Assembly (NCBI RefSeq): GCF_035207705.1
Contig: NZ_CP128187.1
Span: forward strand, 3,968,001 to 4,032,000
Origin: Maribacter sp. BPC-D8
GTDB taxonomy: Bacteria; Bacteroidota; Bacteroidia; Flavobacteriales; Flavobacteriaceae
DNA: 64,000 nucleotides
Direction: 5' to 3'
Shown: piece after piece, positions 7,045 to 16,317 of the stretch
Position numbering within the stretch: the stretch's first letter is position 1
Layout of the letters: each line of letters opens with the position of its first letter
Made by a program: the position numbers and the translations under genes
Notes under the pieces: generated by a model
The model's database searches: none
Told to the model about the DNA's origin: nothing
What the model saw: only the letters and a program-made list of their open reading frames with translations

Positions 7045-8838
7045 ATGACAGAAATTCCCATAAACATACAGTTAAGTGCGTTACCTACCGGTCCGGGAGT
7101 ATATCAGTTTTACGATAGTAATGACGGTATATTATATGTAGGTAAGGCAAAGAATTTAAAGAAACGAGTTTCATCTTATTTCAACAAGAATCATGAATAT
7201 GGTAAAACCCGGGTTTTAGTCAAAAAGATTCGGTCTATTAAGCATATTGTTGTTCCGACGGAGTCAGACGCCCTTTTACTGGAGAATAATTTAATTAAAG
7301 AATTAAGACCTCGGTATAATGTGTTATTAAAGGATGATAAGTCATACCCTTGGCTTTGTCTTAAGAATGAACGATTTCCAAGATTTTTTCCGACCAGAAG
7401 AGTCATAAAAGATGGCTCTGAATATTTTGGTCCGTATACTAGTATGAAAACGGTGCGGGTGCTTTTAGATTTGATTAAAAGTGTTTATCCGTTAAGAACA
7501 TGTAATTATGATTTATCTGCAGAGAAAATTAATGCGGGTAAATATAAGGTGTGTTTAGAGTATCACTTAGGCAATTGTAAAGGACCATGTGAAGGGTATC
7601 AATCTATAACAGAGTATGATCGCCAAATAGATGATATACGCGAAATTGTTAAAGGTAATTTTAAATCATCGATCACTTATTTTAAAAGTCAGATGAAAGC
7701 ACTGGCAGAAGAAATGAAGTTTGAAGAAGCGCAAGAGATAAAAGATAAGATAGATGTTTTAGAGAATTACCAAGTAAAAACGACAATTGTAAACCCTAAG
7801 ATCAGTAATGTAGATGTTTTCAGTATAATTTCAGACAATGCTTTCGCTTATGTAAATTTTCTACAATTGGCGCATGGGTCAATAATAAGGTCTCATACGA
7901 TGGAGATCAAGAAGAAGCTTGAAGAGAAAGATGAAGATTTGCTAGAATTGGCTATTGTTGAAATTAGAGATCGATTTAAATCTGATTCAAAAGAACTTTA
8001 CGTACCTTTTAATATAGCTGTATCGCCAGGGTTAAAAGTAACTGTTCCAAAATTGGGAGATAAAAAGCGAATTCTAGATTTGTCTGAGCGTAATGCAAAA
8101 TTCTTTAGGCAAGAACGATTTAATCAAATTAAAATAATTGATCCAGATCGCCATACCAATAGAATTATGGCGCAGATGAAAAAAGATATAAGGTTATCTG
8201 CAGAACCAAGGCATATAGAGTGTTTTGATAACAGTAATATACAAGGTAGCAATCCTGTAGCGGCTTGTGTTGTGTTTAGAGACGGAAAGCCATCAAAAAA
8301 AGAATACAGACATTATAATATAAAGACAGTAACTGGTCCTGATGATTTTGCATCTATGGAAGAAGTCGTGTACCGTAGGTATAAAAGATTACAAGAAGAA
8401 ATGCAACCATTGCCTCAATTGATTGTCATTGATGGAGGTAAGGGTCAATTATCATCTGCGTTAAAAAGTTTAGATCTTTTAGGATTGCGTGGTAAAATTG
8501 CTATTATTGGTATAGCAAAAAGATTAGAGGAGATTTACTTTCCTGAAGACCCCATACCTTTGTATTTAGATAAGAAATCTGAAAGTCTTAAAATCATTCA
8601 ATATTTACGAAATGAAGCCCATAGATTTGGTATTACATTTCATAGAAATAAAAGAAGTAAAGGAGCTATAAATTCTGAATTGGAAGGTATAGATGGTGTT
8701 GGTGAAAAAACGGCGCAACAGTTATTGAAGAAATTTAAATCGGTAAAACGCATTAAAGAAGCCACTGTAGAAAGTCTAACTGAAGAAGTAGGGGCGTCAA
8801 AAGCAAAAAAGATATATGAATCTTTTCGTAAAAAATAA
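7045..8838 (+). CDS. uvrC: Excinuclease ABC subunit C
   Basis: 597 residues. UvrC makes both incisions in nucleotide excision repair in the UvrABC complex. The N-terminal GIY-YIG nuclease (about 13-95) has GPGVYQFYDSNDGILYVGKA and the ENNLIKELRPRYN catalytic-glutamate block. A UVR motif lies near 205-240 (FEEAQEIKDKIDVL). The RNase H-like 5'-incision domain has CFDNSNIQG near 393, and a tandem HhH occupies the last ~45 residues (GIDGVGEKTAQQLLKKF). Length is normal. The 3' end overlaps the next gene by 23 bases in another frame, suggesting translational coupling. Confidence 0.97.
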   Translation: MTEIPINIQLSALPTGPGVYQFYDSNDGILYVGKAKNLKKRVSSYFNKNHEYGKTRVLVKKIRSIKHIVVPTESDALLLENNLIKELRPRYNVLLKDDKSYPWLCLKNERFPRFFPTRRVIKDGSEYFGPYTSMKTVRVLLDLIKSVYPLRTCNYDLSAEKINAGKYKVCLEYHLGNCKGPCEGYQSITEYDRQIDDIREIVKGNFKSSITYFKSQMKALAEEMKFEEAQEIKDKIDVLENYQVKTTIVNPKISNVDVFSIISDNAFAYVNFLQLAHGSIIRSHTMEIKKKLEEKDEDLLELAIVEIRDRFKSDSKELYVPFNIAVSPGLKVTVPKLGDKKRILDLSERNAKFFRQERFNQIKIIDPDRHTNRIMAQMKKDIRLSAEPRHIECFDNSNIQGSNPVAACVVFRDGKPSKKEYRHYNIKTVTGPDDFASMEEVVYRRYKRLQEEMQPLPQLIVIDGGKGQLSSALKSLDLLGLRGKIAIIGIAKRLEEIYFPEDPIPLYLDKKSESLKIIQYLRNEAHRFGITFHRNKRSKGAINSELEGIDGVGEKTAQQLLKKFKSVKRIKEATVESLTEEVGASKAKKIYESFRKK

Positions 8839-11107
8839 TTTAGGTAGAATACCAATACTGTTATCGGTGCTTTTATTGGGTGCCGGTTCTTTGGTTGCTC
8901 AAAATAAAGAGGAAAAGAAAAAGCCAAAAATAGGCTTGGTGTTAAGCGGTGGCGGAGCAAAAGGCATGGCGCACATAGGTGCGTTGAGAGTTATTGAAGA
9001 GGCTGGTGTTAAAATTGACTATATAGGTGGTTCTAGTATGGGGGCTATTGTGGGTGCGTTATATGCAGCCGGTTATACAGCCGACGAATTAGACTCTATA
9101 TTTAGAGCAACTAATATTGGGTCGTTAATTCAAGATAATCTACCAAGAAGTGCTAAAACCTTTTATGAAAAAGAAGATTCTGAAAGGTATTCATTAACAT
9201 TGCCAATCAAGAATTTCAAGGTTACCGTGCCCCCTGCATTTTCTGGTGGTCAAAATATATATAATGAGTTTGTTAGGCTTTTATATCATGTAAAAGATAT
9301 AGATGACTTTAATATGCTGCCTACTCCGTTTGTATGTATAGCAACAGATATTGAAACAGGTAGACAGGTAATTTTAAATTCAGGATATCTGCCAGAAGCT
9401 ATTTTGGCAAGTGGAACATTGCCATCTCTTTTTGAGCCTACGATCATTAATGATAAAGTGTTGATAGATGGTGGTGTGGTTAATAATTATCCTATAGATG
9501 AAGTTAGGGCAATGGGCGCCGATATTATAATTGGAGTAGATGTACAGCATGATTTATCTGATAGAGAAGCCTTGTTGTCTGCAACTGAAATTCTATTACA
9601 AATAAACAATTACCGTACAGTTGCAGATATGAAAATCAAGTCTGAAAAGACCAATATTTATATAAAGCCAAATATAGAAGAGTACTCGTTAATAGACTTC
9701 AATAGAATGGGTGAAATTGTTAAAACGGGTGAAGATGCGGCTAATTTAAAAATTGATGAACTAAGGGAGCTTGCATCAGGTTATAAGAAAGTTGGTCATA
9801 CTATTTCTGTAATTGAAGCAGATGAAAAGCTGACAATTAATAGGTTGTTGATCGATGGTAATACAGTTCATACTAGAGGTTATGTAAAAGGTAAGTTACG
9901 GTTTAATTTAGACGAGCCTATTAACTTTAAAAAGTTGCAACAAGGCATGAGTAATTTATCTGCTACAGGTAACTTTAGAACAATCAAGTATAAATTGCTT
10001 GATAATATGAATGGTGGTGAAGATTTAATTCTTCCGTTAGATGAAACTAGAAATACTTCATTTTTGAGATTAGGGGCTCATTATGATGATTTGTATAAAA
10101 GTGGAGCGCTTATAAATATTACAAAAAAGAGGATACTGTCAAAAGACGATGTCGCCTCTTTTGATTTTATTTTAGGTGATAATATTAGATATAACTTTGA
10201 GTATTATATAGATAAAGGTACCTATTGGAGTTTTGGAATCAATTCTAGATTCAATGATTTTGATCAAGAAATTAATTTTGATTTAATAGAGGATAATTTT
10301 GAAGTAGGCACTGGTACGACACTTAATAGAATTAATTTAAACGTATCTGACTTTACAAATCAGCTGTACATACAAACGGTAGTTAAAGAAGAGTTTGCGT
10401 TTACGCTTGGTGCAGAGTTTAAGCATTTGCAATATAGTACAAGAACATTTGCAGACACGCCAAATAGCACAGCTCCTGGTACTACGGCTAGTAATGGTAG
10501 AACATATTTTGAGCGTAGTAATTTTATTAGTGCTTATGGTGCGCTTAAACTGGATACCTACGATGACAAGTATTTTCCTTCAAGAGGTCTTTATTTTAAT
10601 GGTGATATGCACTATTATGTATTATCATCAGATTTCAATAATAATTTTAAAGATTTTTCTGTCTCTAAAGCTCGTTTAGGTATGGCAATGCCTTTAGTAA
10701 ATAAGCTATCTATAAATGTAGAAACAGAAGGTGGTTTTAAATTGGGGACTTCTAATGTTACCTCTTTTGATTTTTTTCTTGGTGGTTATGGCACAGACTT
10801 TATAAATAATTTTGTTCCATTTGTTGGGTATGACTTTATAAGTCTGCCGGGTAATAGTTTCGTAAAAGCATATGCGAGGTTAGATTATGAATTTGCTAAA
10901 AAGAACCATGCGTTGTTTACGGCAAATTTCGCAAATGTTGATGATGATCTTTTTAGAACAGGAGATTGGTTTAAGGCACCTACATATTCAGGTTACGGTA
11001 TTGGTTATGGTCTAGAGTCTTTTTTGGGTCCGATTAACTTAATGTATTCTTGGACGCCCGAAATAGATAAATCACAATTTTTTGTAAGCGTAGGCTACTG
11101 GTTTTAA
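8816..11107 (+). CDS. Patatin-like phospholipase with POTRA and Omp85 barrel (type Vd-like)
   Basis: 763 residues. Signal peptide 1-29 (ending SLVAQ); patatin domain about 37-310 with oxyanion loop SGGGAKG, nucleophile Ser74 in GGSSMG and Asp218 in LIDGG; a POTRA-like segment near 330-400; and a C-terminal beta-barrel of Omp85/BamA style (about 415-763) ending in FVSVGYWF with the terminal aromatic outer-membrane signal. This order is that of PlpD/FplA-type (type Vd) proteins, in which the barrel translocates or displays the lipase. All catalytic residues are present, so an active lipid acyl hydrolase is likely; the substrate is unknown. The ATG at 8816 lies within the end of uvrC. Confidence 0.9.
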   Translation: MNLFVKNNLGRIPILLSVLLLGAGSLVAQNKEEKKKPKIGLVLSGGGAKGMAHIGALRVIEEAGVKIDYIGGSSMGAIVGALYAAGYTADELDSIFRATNIGSLIQDNLPRSAKTFYEKEDSERYSLTLPIKNFKVTVPPAFSGGQNIYNEFVRLLYHVKDIDDFNMLPTPFVCIATDIETGRQVILNSGYLPEAILASGTLPSLFEPTIINDKVLIDGGVVNNYPIDEVRAMGADIIIGVDVQHDLSDREALLSATEILLQINNYRTVADMKIKSEKTNIYIKPNIEEYSLIDFNRMGEIVKTGEDAANLKIDELRELASGYKKVGHTISVIEADEKLTINRLLIDGNTVHTRGYVKGKLRFNLDEPINFKKLQQGMSNLSATGNFRTIKYKLLDNMNGGEDLILPLDETRNTSFLRLGAHYDDLYKSGALINITKKRILSKDDVASFDFILGDNIRYNFEYYIDKGTYWSFGINSRFNDFDQEINFDLIEDNFEVGTGTTLNRINLNVSDFTNQLYIQTVVKEEFAFTLGAEFKHLQYSTRTFADTPNSTAPGTTASNGRTYFERSNFISAYGALKLDTYDDKYFPSRGLYFNGDMHYYVLSSDFNNNFKDFSVSKARLGMAMPLVNKLSINVETEGGFKLGTSNVTSFDFFLGGYGTDFINNFVPFVGYDFISLPGNSFVKAYARLDYEFAKKNHALFTANFANVDDDLFRTGDWFKAPTYSGYGIGYGLESFLGPINLMYSWTPEIDKSQFFVSVGYWF

Positions 11108-11259
11108 TATCGGTTAGATTAAAAGTGCGGATAGAAAAAGGTCTAATATGCCTTACTTTTCTTAATAGTTTCCTAAATATTTATTAGAAGTGTGAATAAC
11201 TGTTAAGGTTATCATTAAAGTAAGTTAAACCGTACTGTAGGTAGAATAATGTGCCTTAA

Positions 11260-11371
11260 ATTTACATCAGCTAAGGGGTGGTTCCCTTACAACTTTAAGT
11301 AGTGGTTTTTCATAATTTAAAGTTTGGTTGGTTATTTAGGAAAAGCCCAGTTTTTAAGCTGGGCTTTTTTT
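11260..11371 (+). ncRNA. Candidate structured small RNA
   Basis: The 358-bp gap between the patatin gene and the DUF3108 gene holds no ORF but three nested hairpins in a row: TAAGGG/CCCTTA (11272-11277 with 11284-11289), AACTTTAA/TTAAAGTT (11291-11298 with 11317-11324), and a strong GC-rich terminator (11341-11368). A -7-like TAAATTTA (one mismatch to TAnnTTTG) lies at 11257-11264. Together this has the form of a terminated ~100-nt RNA gene. It could instead be a structured leader with early termination ahead of the DUF3108 operon. It was not matched to any Rfam family here. Confidence 0.4.
11341..11371 (+). terminator. Strong Rho-independent terminator
   Basis: Stem AAAAGCCCAG (11341-11350) / CTGGGCTTTT (11359-11368) with an 8-base loop, running into T residues. 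It lies 230 bases after the patatin stop codon, so it probably ends a separate short transcript rather than uvrC-patatin mRNA alone. Confidence 0.85.
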
Positions 11372-11465
11372 ATACAACAATACTTTGGAATAAATTTTGT
11401 TTAAGATATTGTAATGAAAGTGATAGAGAAGTATCTATGACTATTTTTACATTAAAATACGGACT

Positions 11466-12245
11466 ATGAAAAAACTATTTTTATTCGCCCTTATCTTAAC
11501 ATATTTTGGTGTCCAAGGTCAGAGTTCTCAGTCGGCTTTTAAGACAGGAGAGTGGTTGAAGTTTAGAATGCATTATGGTTTTTTAAACGCAAGTTATGCG
11601 ACCCTACAAGTTAATTCTGCGACTATAGATGATAAATCTGTGTATCATGTAGTTGGTCATGGCGAAACAACGGGTGTTGCTAGTTGGTTTTTTAAGGTAG
11701 ACGATACTTATGAAAGTTATTTTGATAAACAAGATGGCAAACCATATAGGTTCGTTCGTAAAATTAATGAAGGTGGCTATAAGAAAGATGTAGAAATAAA
11801 CTTTGATCATAATACATCTAAAGCAGAACTTAATGACAAGAAAAACAAGAAAAAGCTTAATTTTACATTAGAGAACAATATACAGGACTTAATATCCGCT
11901 TTTTATTTTTTAAGGAACAACTATAAGACAGAAGACCTTGAAGTAGGAAAAGCGATTACCCTGAAAATGCTTTATGACGATGATGGTATTTTCGACTTTA
12001 AACTTAAGTATTTAGGTGTTGAAGTTGTAAATACAAAATATGGTAAAGTTGAATGCTTAAAATTTAGACCCTTGGTACAATCGGGGCGTGTATTTAAAGA
12101 GCAAGAAAGTTTATCATTATGGGTGTCGAATGACGACAATCGAATTCCTATAAGAATTAAAGCAGATTTAGCAGTAGGTGCTATAAAAGCAGATATAGAT
12201 GGGTATAATGGTCTTAAGCATCAGTTTAAAATAATAATGGATTAG
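11466..12245 (+). CDS. DUF3108 family secreted protein
   Basis: 259 residues with a signal peptide (MKKLFLFALILTYFGVQGQ). The mature part fits DUF3108: an early FKTGEWLKFRMHYGFLNASYATLQV block, strands around VYHVVGHGETTG, and a late YGKVECLKFRPLVQSGRVFKEQE block before a WVSNDDNRIPIRI strand. DUF3108 is a periplasmic beta-rich domain of unknown function, frequently linked to envelope genes. It is the first of four genes (DUF3108, TDO, M23, pgi) with gaps of 7 bases or overlaps, so cotranscription is likely. Confidence 0.85.
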   Translation: MKKLFLFALILTYFGVQGQSSQSAFKTGEWLKFRMHYGFLNASYATLQVNSATIDDKSVYHVVGHGETTGVASWFFKVDDTYESYFDKQDGKPYRFVRKINEGGYKKDVEINFDHNTSKAELNDKKNKKKLNFTLENNIQDLISAFYFLRNNYKTEDLEVGKAITLKMLYDDDGIFDFKLKYLGVEVVNTKYGKVECLKFRPLVQSGRVFKEQESLSLWVSNDDNRIPIRIKADLAVGAIKADIDGYNGLKHQFKIIMD

Positions 12246-12252
12246 ACCCCAA

Positions 12253-13224
12253 ATGGAAGATAAAGAGAAAATCAAATCCCAAATCTCTAAGCTAGAAGAA
12301 AAATATAAAGATTCAGGGCAAGATCTAGGCTCTTATTTAGATGGGTTATTGCATCAACGTTATCTTACCTATTGGGACTATATTCATCTAGATACTTTAT
12401 TAAGTCTACAAGTTCCAAGAACACATTTTCCCGATGAAGAGATTTTCATCATGTATCATCAAATTACCGAACTCTATTTTAAATTGATTTTGCACGAGCA
12501 AAAACAATTGGTAGATGATAAAAGTAACAGCTTAGATTTTTTTATAGAAAAGGTTAGAAGAGTTAATAGCTATTACAAAGTGCTTATATCGTCATTTAGT
12601 GTAATGATAAAGGGTATGGAGCGCGAACAGTTTTTGCAATATCGTATGGCATTGCTACCTGCTAGTGGTTTTCAGTCAGCCCAGTTTAGAATGATAGAAC
12701 TGTATGCAACACCATTAGAAAATTTAGTTCATGTTTCTGAAAGAGTTCAATTTTCTTCAGAATCTACCATAGAAGAATTGTACGAACATATCTATTGGAA
12801 AAAAGGTGCTACAGATAAAGATACAGGCGAGAAAACCTTAACCTTAAAACAGTTTGAGTATCGTTATACACCTAGGCTTATAAGAATAGCAAAACAGGTA
12901 GAGAACGCAACAATATATCATAAATACTTAAGTTTACCCAAAGAGCAGAGAGAAGATAAAACTTTGGTAGATTCTTTGAAGACGCTAGATGTAAATGCTA
13001 ACATTAATTGGCAGTTAATGCATATGGGTTCTGCGCATAGGTATTTAAGAAAAGAGACTGGTGATATTGAAGCTACAGGAGGTACAAATTGGAAAGAATA
13101 TTTGCCGCCTAGTTTTCAGAAAATTGTTTTTTTTCCAGAATTATACACTGAACAAGAATTAAATAATTGGGGTAAGCAGTGGGTAAACCATATGTTGAAT
13201 CCAGATAAATCAAGAGTAGAATAA
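12253..13224 (+). CDS. kynA: Tryptophan 2,3-dioxygenase
   Basis: 323 residues. A heme enzyme that opens the tryptophan indole ring to N-formylkynurenine, the first step of the kynurenine pathway. Conserved blocks: LLSLQVPRTHFPDEEIFIMY followed by HQITELYFKLILHE (His69 as substrate-side base), and HMGSAHRYL...ATGGTNW near 257-279 with His262 as the likely proximal heme ligand. No other kynurenine-pathway gene is in the window. It starts 7 bases after the DUF3108 gene, and its stop overlaps the next start as TAATG. It is longer at the N-terminus (about 20 acidic/basic residues) than the Xanthomonas enzyme. Confidence 0.94.
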   Translation: MEDKEKIKSQISKLEEKYKDSGQDLGSYLDGLLHQRYLTYWDYIHLDTLLSLQVPRTHFPDEEIFIMYHQITELYFKLILHEQKQLVDDKSNSLDFFIEKVRRVNSYYKVLISSFSVMIKGMEREQFLQYRMALLPASGFQSAQFRMIELYATPLENLVHVSERVQFSSESTIEELYEHIYWKKGATDKDTGEKTLTLKQFEYRYTPRLIRIAKQVENATIYHKYLSLPKEQREDKTLVDSLKTLDVNANINWQLMHMGSAHRYLRKETGDIEATGGTNWKEYLPPSFQKIVFFPELYTEQELNNWGKQWVNHMLNPDKSRVE

Positions 13225-14522
13225 TGCAGAAGTATTGGGGAATATTATTGGCATTGACTGTTATTGCATCATGCAAAGACGCCAATAATGAGAAGAAAGA
13301 CGTGGCTCAAAATGTTAAGGTTGTTGAAGTGCCAGAAGTCAATGAGAGGTTTGGTTTTAATTTAGACGAATTCAATGTTAAGTTAGATACTATCAAATAT
13401 GGCGATAGTTTTGGCGAATTAATGCAAAAGAATAATGTCGAATATCCAAAGGTTTTGGCTATTTCAGAAAACTTCAAAGATAGTTTTGACGTTCGTAAAA
13501 TTCGTGTAGGTAAGCCGTACACTATTTTGCAATCTAAAGATACCACTGCACAAGCACAGGTATTTATTTATGAGAATGATCCAATTAACTATACCGTTGT
13601 AGATTTGCGCGATAGTGTAAATGTATATAAGGATAAGAACAAGGTAAAATTTGTTCAACGAGAAGTTTCAGGTGTAATAGTATCTAGTTTGTCAGAAGCT
13701 ATATTAGAACAGGGTGTAGATTATAATGTTACGCATAACCTGGCTAATGTGTATGCATGGACAATTGATTTCTCTAGATTACAAAAGAACGATAAGTTCA
13801 AGATCATCTACAATGAGAAGTTTATAAACGATACGGTATATGCAGGTGCAGAACCTATCGAAGCAGCGTATTTTGAGCATAATGGTAAACCTATCTATGC
13901 TTTCGCTTATGAAAATGATTCTCTAAGAAGTCTGGTCGATTACTATGATGAGAATGCAAATAATTTAAGGAGAACGTTTTTAAGAATGCCAGTAGAGTAT
14001 GGTAGATTATCTTCTAGGTACAATCTGAATAGAAGAATAAAATACTATGGTTATAAGTTACGACCACATAAAGGAACAGATTATGCGGCACCTATAGGTA
14101 CACCAATTATGGCTACAGCAGATGGTACCGTTGTAGAATCTACAAGAAGGGGTGGTAACGGTAAATATGTTAAGATCAGACATAATGGTACGTACTCCAC
14201 TCAGTATCTGCATATGAAAGCCCAAAAGGTAAAGAAAGGGGAGTTTGTTCGTCAAGGAGATGTAATTGGGTGGATTGGTATGACAGGTAATACAGGTGGA
14301 CCACATGTGTGCTATCGCTTTTGGAGAAATGGAAAACAAGTAGATCCATTACAAGAAGAGCTACCGCAAGCAGAACCTTTACATGACACCTTAAAAGAAG
14401 AATACTTCGCGTATATCGCAACATATAAAGAACAGTTAGATTGCATAATCTATCCTAAAGTTTTAATAGAAGAAGAAGACGAGGATTTACTAACACTTAA
14501 TCAAGAAAATGGCACTAAATAA
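13224..14522 (+). CDS. M23 family (LytM-like) lipoprotein peptidase
   Basis: 432 residues. Lipoprotein signal with lipobox VIASC. The middle (about 50-270) resembles OapA/LysM-like beta-rich regions of cell-wall peptidases. The LytM/M23 domain spans about 275-385: HxxxD with His282 and Asp286 ([16 protein letters not shown]), His330 in YLHMK, and GPHVCYRFW at 359-367. The usual HxH zinc/catalytic pair is H361-V-C363 here, so the last zinc ligand is Cys rather than His, a variant I know from other Bacteroidota members. It is likely an outer-membrane-anchored peptidoglycan endopeptidase. Start ATG at 13224 overlaps the TDO stop (TAATG), and its end overlaps pgi by 14 bases. Confidence 0.88.
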   Translation: MQKYWGILLALTVIASCKDANNEKKDVAQNVKVVEVPEVNERFGFNLDEFNVKLDTIKYGDSFGELMQKNNVEYPKVLAISENFKDSFDVRKIRVGKPYTILQSKDTTAQAQVFIYENDPINYTVVDLRDSVNVYKDKNKVKFVQREVSGVIVSSLSEAILEQGVDYNVTHNLANVYAWTIDFSRLQKNDKFKIIYNEKFINDTVYAGAEPIEAAYFEHNGKPIYAFAYENDSLRSLVDYYDENANNLRRTFLRMPVEYGRLSSRYNLNRRIKYYGYKLRPHKGTDYAAPIGTPIMATADGTVVESTRRGGNGKYVKIRHNGTYSTQYLHMKAQKVKKGEFVRQGDVIGWIGMTGNTGGPHVCYRFWRNGKQVDPLQEELPQAEPLHDTLKEEYFAYIATYKEQLDCIIYPKVLIEEEDEDLLTLNQENGTK

Positions 14523-16146
14523 AATAAACCCACAGCAAACTGATATTTGGAAGAAATTAACGGCTCATTACGAAGAAACAAAAGGTACGCACCTAAGAAG
14601 TTTGTTTTCTTCGGATGCAAAAAGAGCTGAAAAATTCACGTTACAGTGGAATGATTTCCTTTTTGATTATTCAAAGAATAGAATATCAGAAGAGACAATG
14701 CAGATGTTGCTTAAATTGGCTGACGAGGTAAATTTAAAAGGAGCTATAAAAGATTATTTTGGAGGAGATTTAATCAACGAAACAGAAGGCAGAGCTGTTT
14801 TACATACAGCGCTTCGTGCTAAAAAGGGCGATGTTGTTTTGGTTGATGGTGAAAATGTAATGCCAGAGATATATGAGGTAAAAGAGCATATTAAAGAATT
14901 TACCAACTCTGTAATTAATGGCGAGCTAAAAGGATATACAGGTAAAGCATTTACCAATGTAGTAAATATAGGTATTGGCGGTTCAGACCTAGGTCCGGCA
15001 ATGGTGACCGAAGCTTTAAAATTTTATAAGAATCAATTATCAATACATTTCGTTAGTAATGTAGATGGTGATCATGTTCATGAAATCTTAAAAACGTTAG
15101 ATCCAGAGACAACCTTGTTCGTTGTAGTTTCTAAAACTTTTACAACACAAGAAACATTAAGTAATGCGACTACGATTAAGAAGTGGTTTTTAAAGCATGG
15201 TACCCAAGAAGATATTGCAAAGCACTTTGCCGCAGTATCGACTAATAGTGAGAAAATTGCTGAATTCGGTATTGACGCTGCGAATGTATTCCCAATGTGG
15301 GACTGGGTTGGTGGTAGATTCTCTTTATGGAGTGCAGTAGGGTTGACAATTGCCTTGGCAGTTGGTTACGATAACTTTGATGCAATGTTACAAGGTGCCA
15401 ATGAAACCGATGTACATTTTAAGGAAACTGAATTCTCAGAGAACATTCCCGTTATAATGGCATTGGTAAGTGTTTGGTATAATAATTTTTATGGTGCAGA
15501 AACAGAAGCTATAATTCCATATGCACAATATTTAAGTAGATTTTCTGCCTACTTACAACAGGGCATAATGGAAAGTAATGGTAAAAGTGTAGATAGAGCA
15601 GGCAATAAAGTTGGCTACGAAACAGGAACTATTATTTGGGGAGAACCGGGTACAAATTCTCAGCACGCCTTTTTTCAGTTAATACACCAGGGTACTAAAT
15701 TAATACCTACAGACTTTATTGGTTTCAAGCATTCTTTACATGGCGATAAGGACCATCATAATAAATTGATGGCAAATTATTTCGCACAGACCGAGGCTTT
15801 AATGAATGGTAAAACTAGAGAAGAAGTAGTTGCTGAATTAAAGACTAAAGATTTATCAGAATCTGAAATTAATAAACTAGCTCCATTTAAGGTGTTTGCA
15901 GGTAACAAGCCTACCAATACTATTTTAATGGATAAGCTAACGCCTAAAAGTTTAGGTTCTTTAATTGCCTTGTATGAGCATAAGATTTTTGTTCAAGGGG
16001 TGATTTGGAACATATTTAGTTATGATCAATGGGGTGTAGAATTAGGAAAACAACTGGCTGGGACTATTCTTGATGATATTAACAATTCAGATATTTCTGA
16101 TCACGACAGCTCTACATTGAGACTTTTGCAATATTTTAAGAAATAA
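14509..16146 (+). CDS. pgi: Glucose-6-phosphate isomerase
   Basis: 545 residues, interconverting glucose-6-phosphate and fructose-6-phosphate in glycolysis and gluconeogenesis. Both family signatures are evident: [15 protein letters not shown] near 263 and the C-terminal [20 protein letters not shown] near 486-505. [10 protein letters not shown] near 153 is the sugar-phosphate loop, [15 protein letters not shown] near 382 carries the catalytic His, and Lys and Glu residues are in place. Full length. The ATG lies inside the M23 gene (14-base overlap, different frame), so translation is probably coupled. Confidence 0.97.
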   Translation: MALNKINPQQTDIWKKLTAHYEETKGTHLRSLFSSDAKRAEKFTLQWNDFLFDYSKNRISEETMQMLLKLADEVNLKGAIKDYFGGDLINETEGRAVLHTALRAKKGDVVLVDGENVMPEIYEVKEHIKEFTNSVINGELKGYTGKAFTNVVNIGIGGSDLGPAMVTEALKFYKNQLSIHFVSNVDGDHVHEILKTLDPETTLFVVVSKTFTTQETLSNATTIKKWFLKHGTQEDIAKHFAAVSTNSEKIAEFGIDAANVFPMWDWVGGRFSLWSAVGLTIALAVGYDNFDAMLQGANETDVHFKETEFSENIPVIMALVSVWYNNFYGAETEAIIPYAQYLSRFSAYLQQGIMESNGKSVDRAGNKVGYETGTIIWGEPGTNSQHAFFQLIHQGTKLIPTDFIGFKHSLHGDKDHHNKLMANYFAQTEALMNGKTREEVVAELKTKDLSESEINKLAPFKVFAGNKPTNTILMDKLTPKSLGSLIALYEHKIFVQGVIWNIFSYDQWGVELGKQLAGTILDDINNSDISDHDSSTLRLLQYFKK

Positions 16147-16254
16147 TTATAAATACGATAAAGTTCCTATTAAAAGGATAACTATTTCATTTTCACATAA
16201 ATCGTGTTTGGTTTTTAGGTATTTTTGTCTTGCTGATTTAACGTTCTCTTAACG

Positions 16255-16282
16255 TTGGAGGTGTAAAAATAATTGACTTTTG
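16255..16282 (+). promoter_or_regulatory. Probable promoter of TonB receptor gene at 16318
   Basis: TTG at 16255-16257, a 17-base spacer, and GACTTTTG at 16275-16282 (one mismatch to TAnnTTTG) followed by GCAGC. The spacing equals that of the cleaner promoter near 57570. Predicted leader is about 32 bases. Confidence 0.42.
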
Positions 16283-16317
16283 CAGCAAGTTAAAAAACTA
16301 ACAAATACTCGAAGAAA

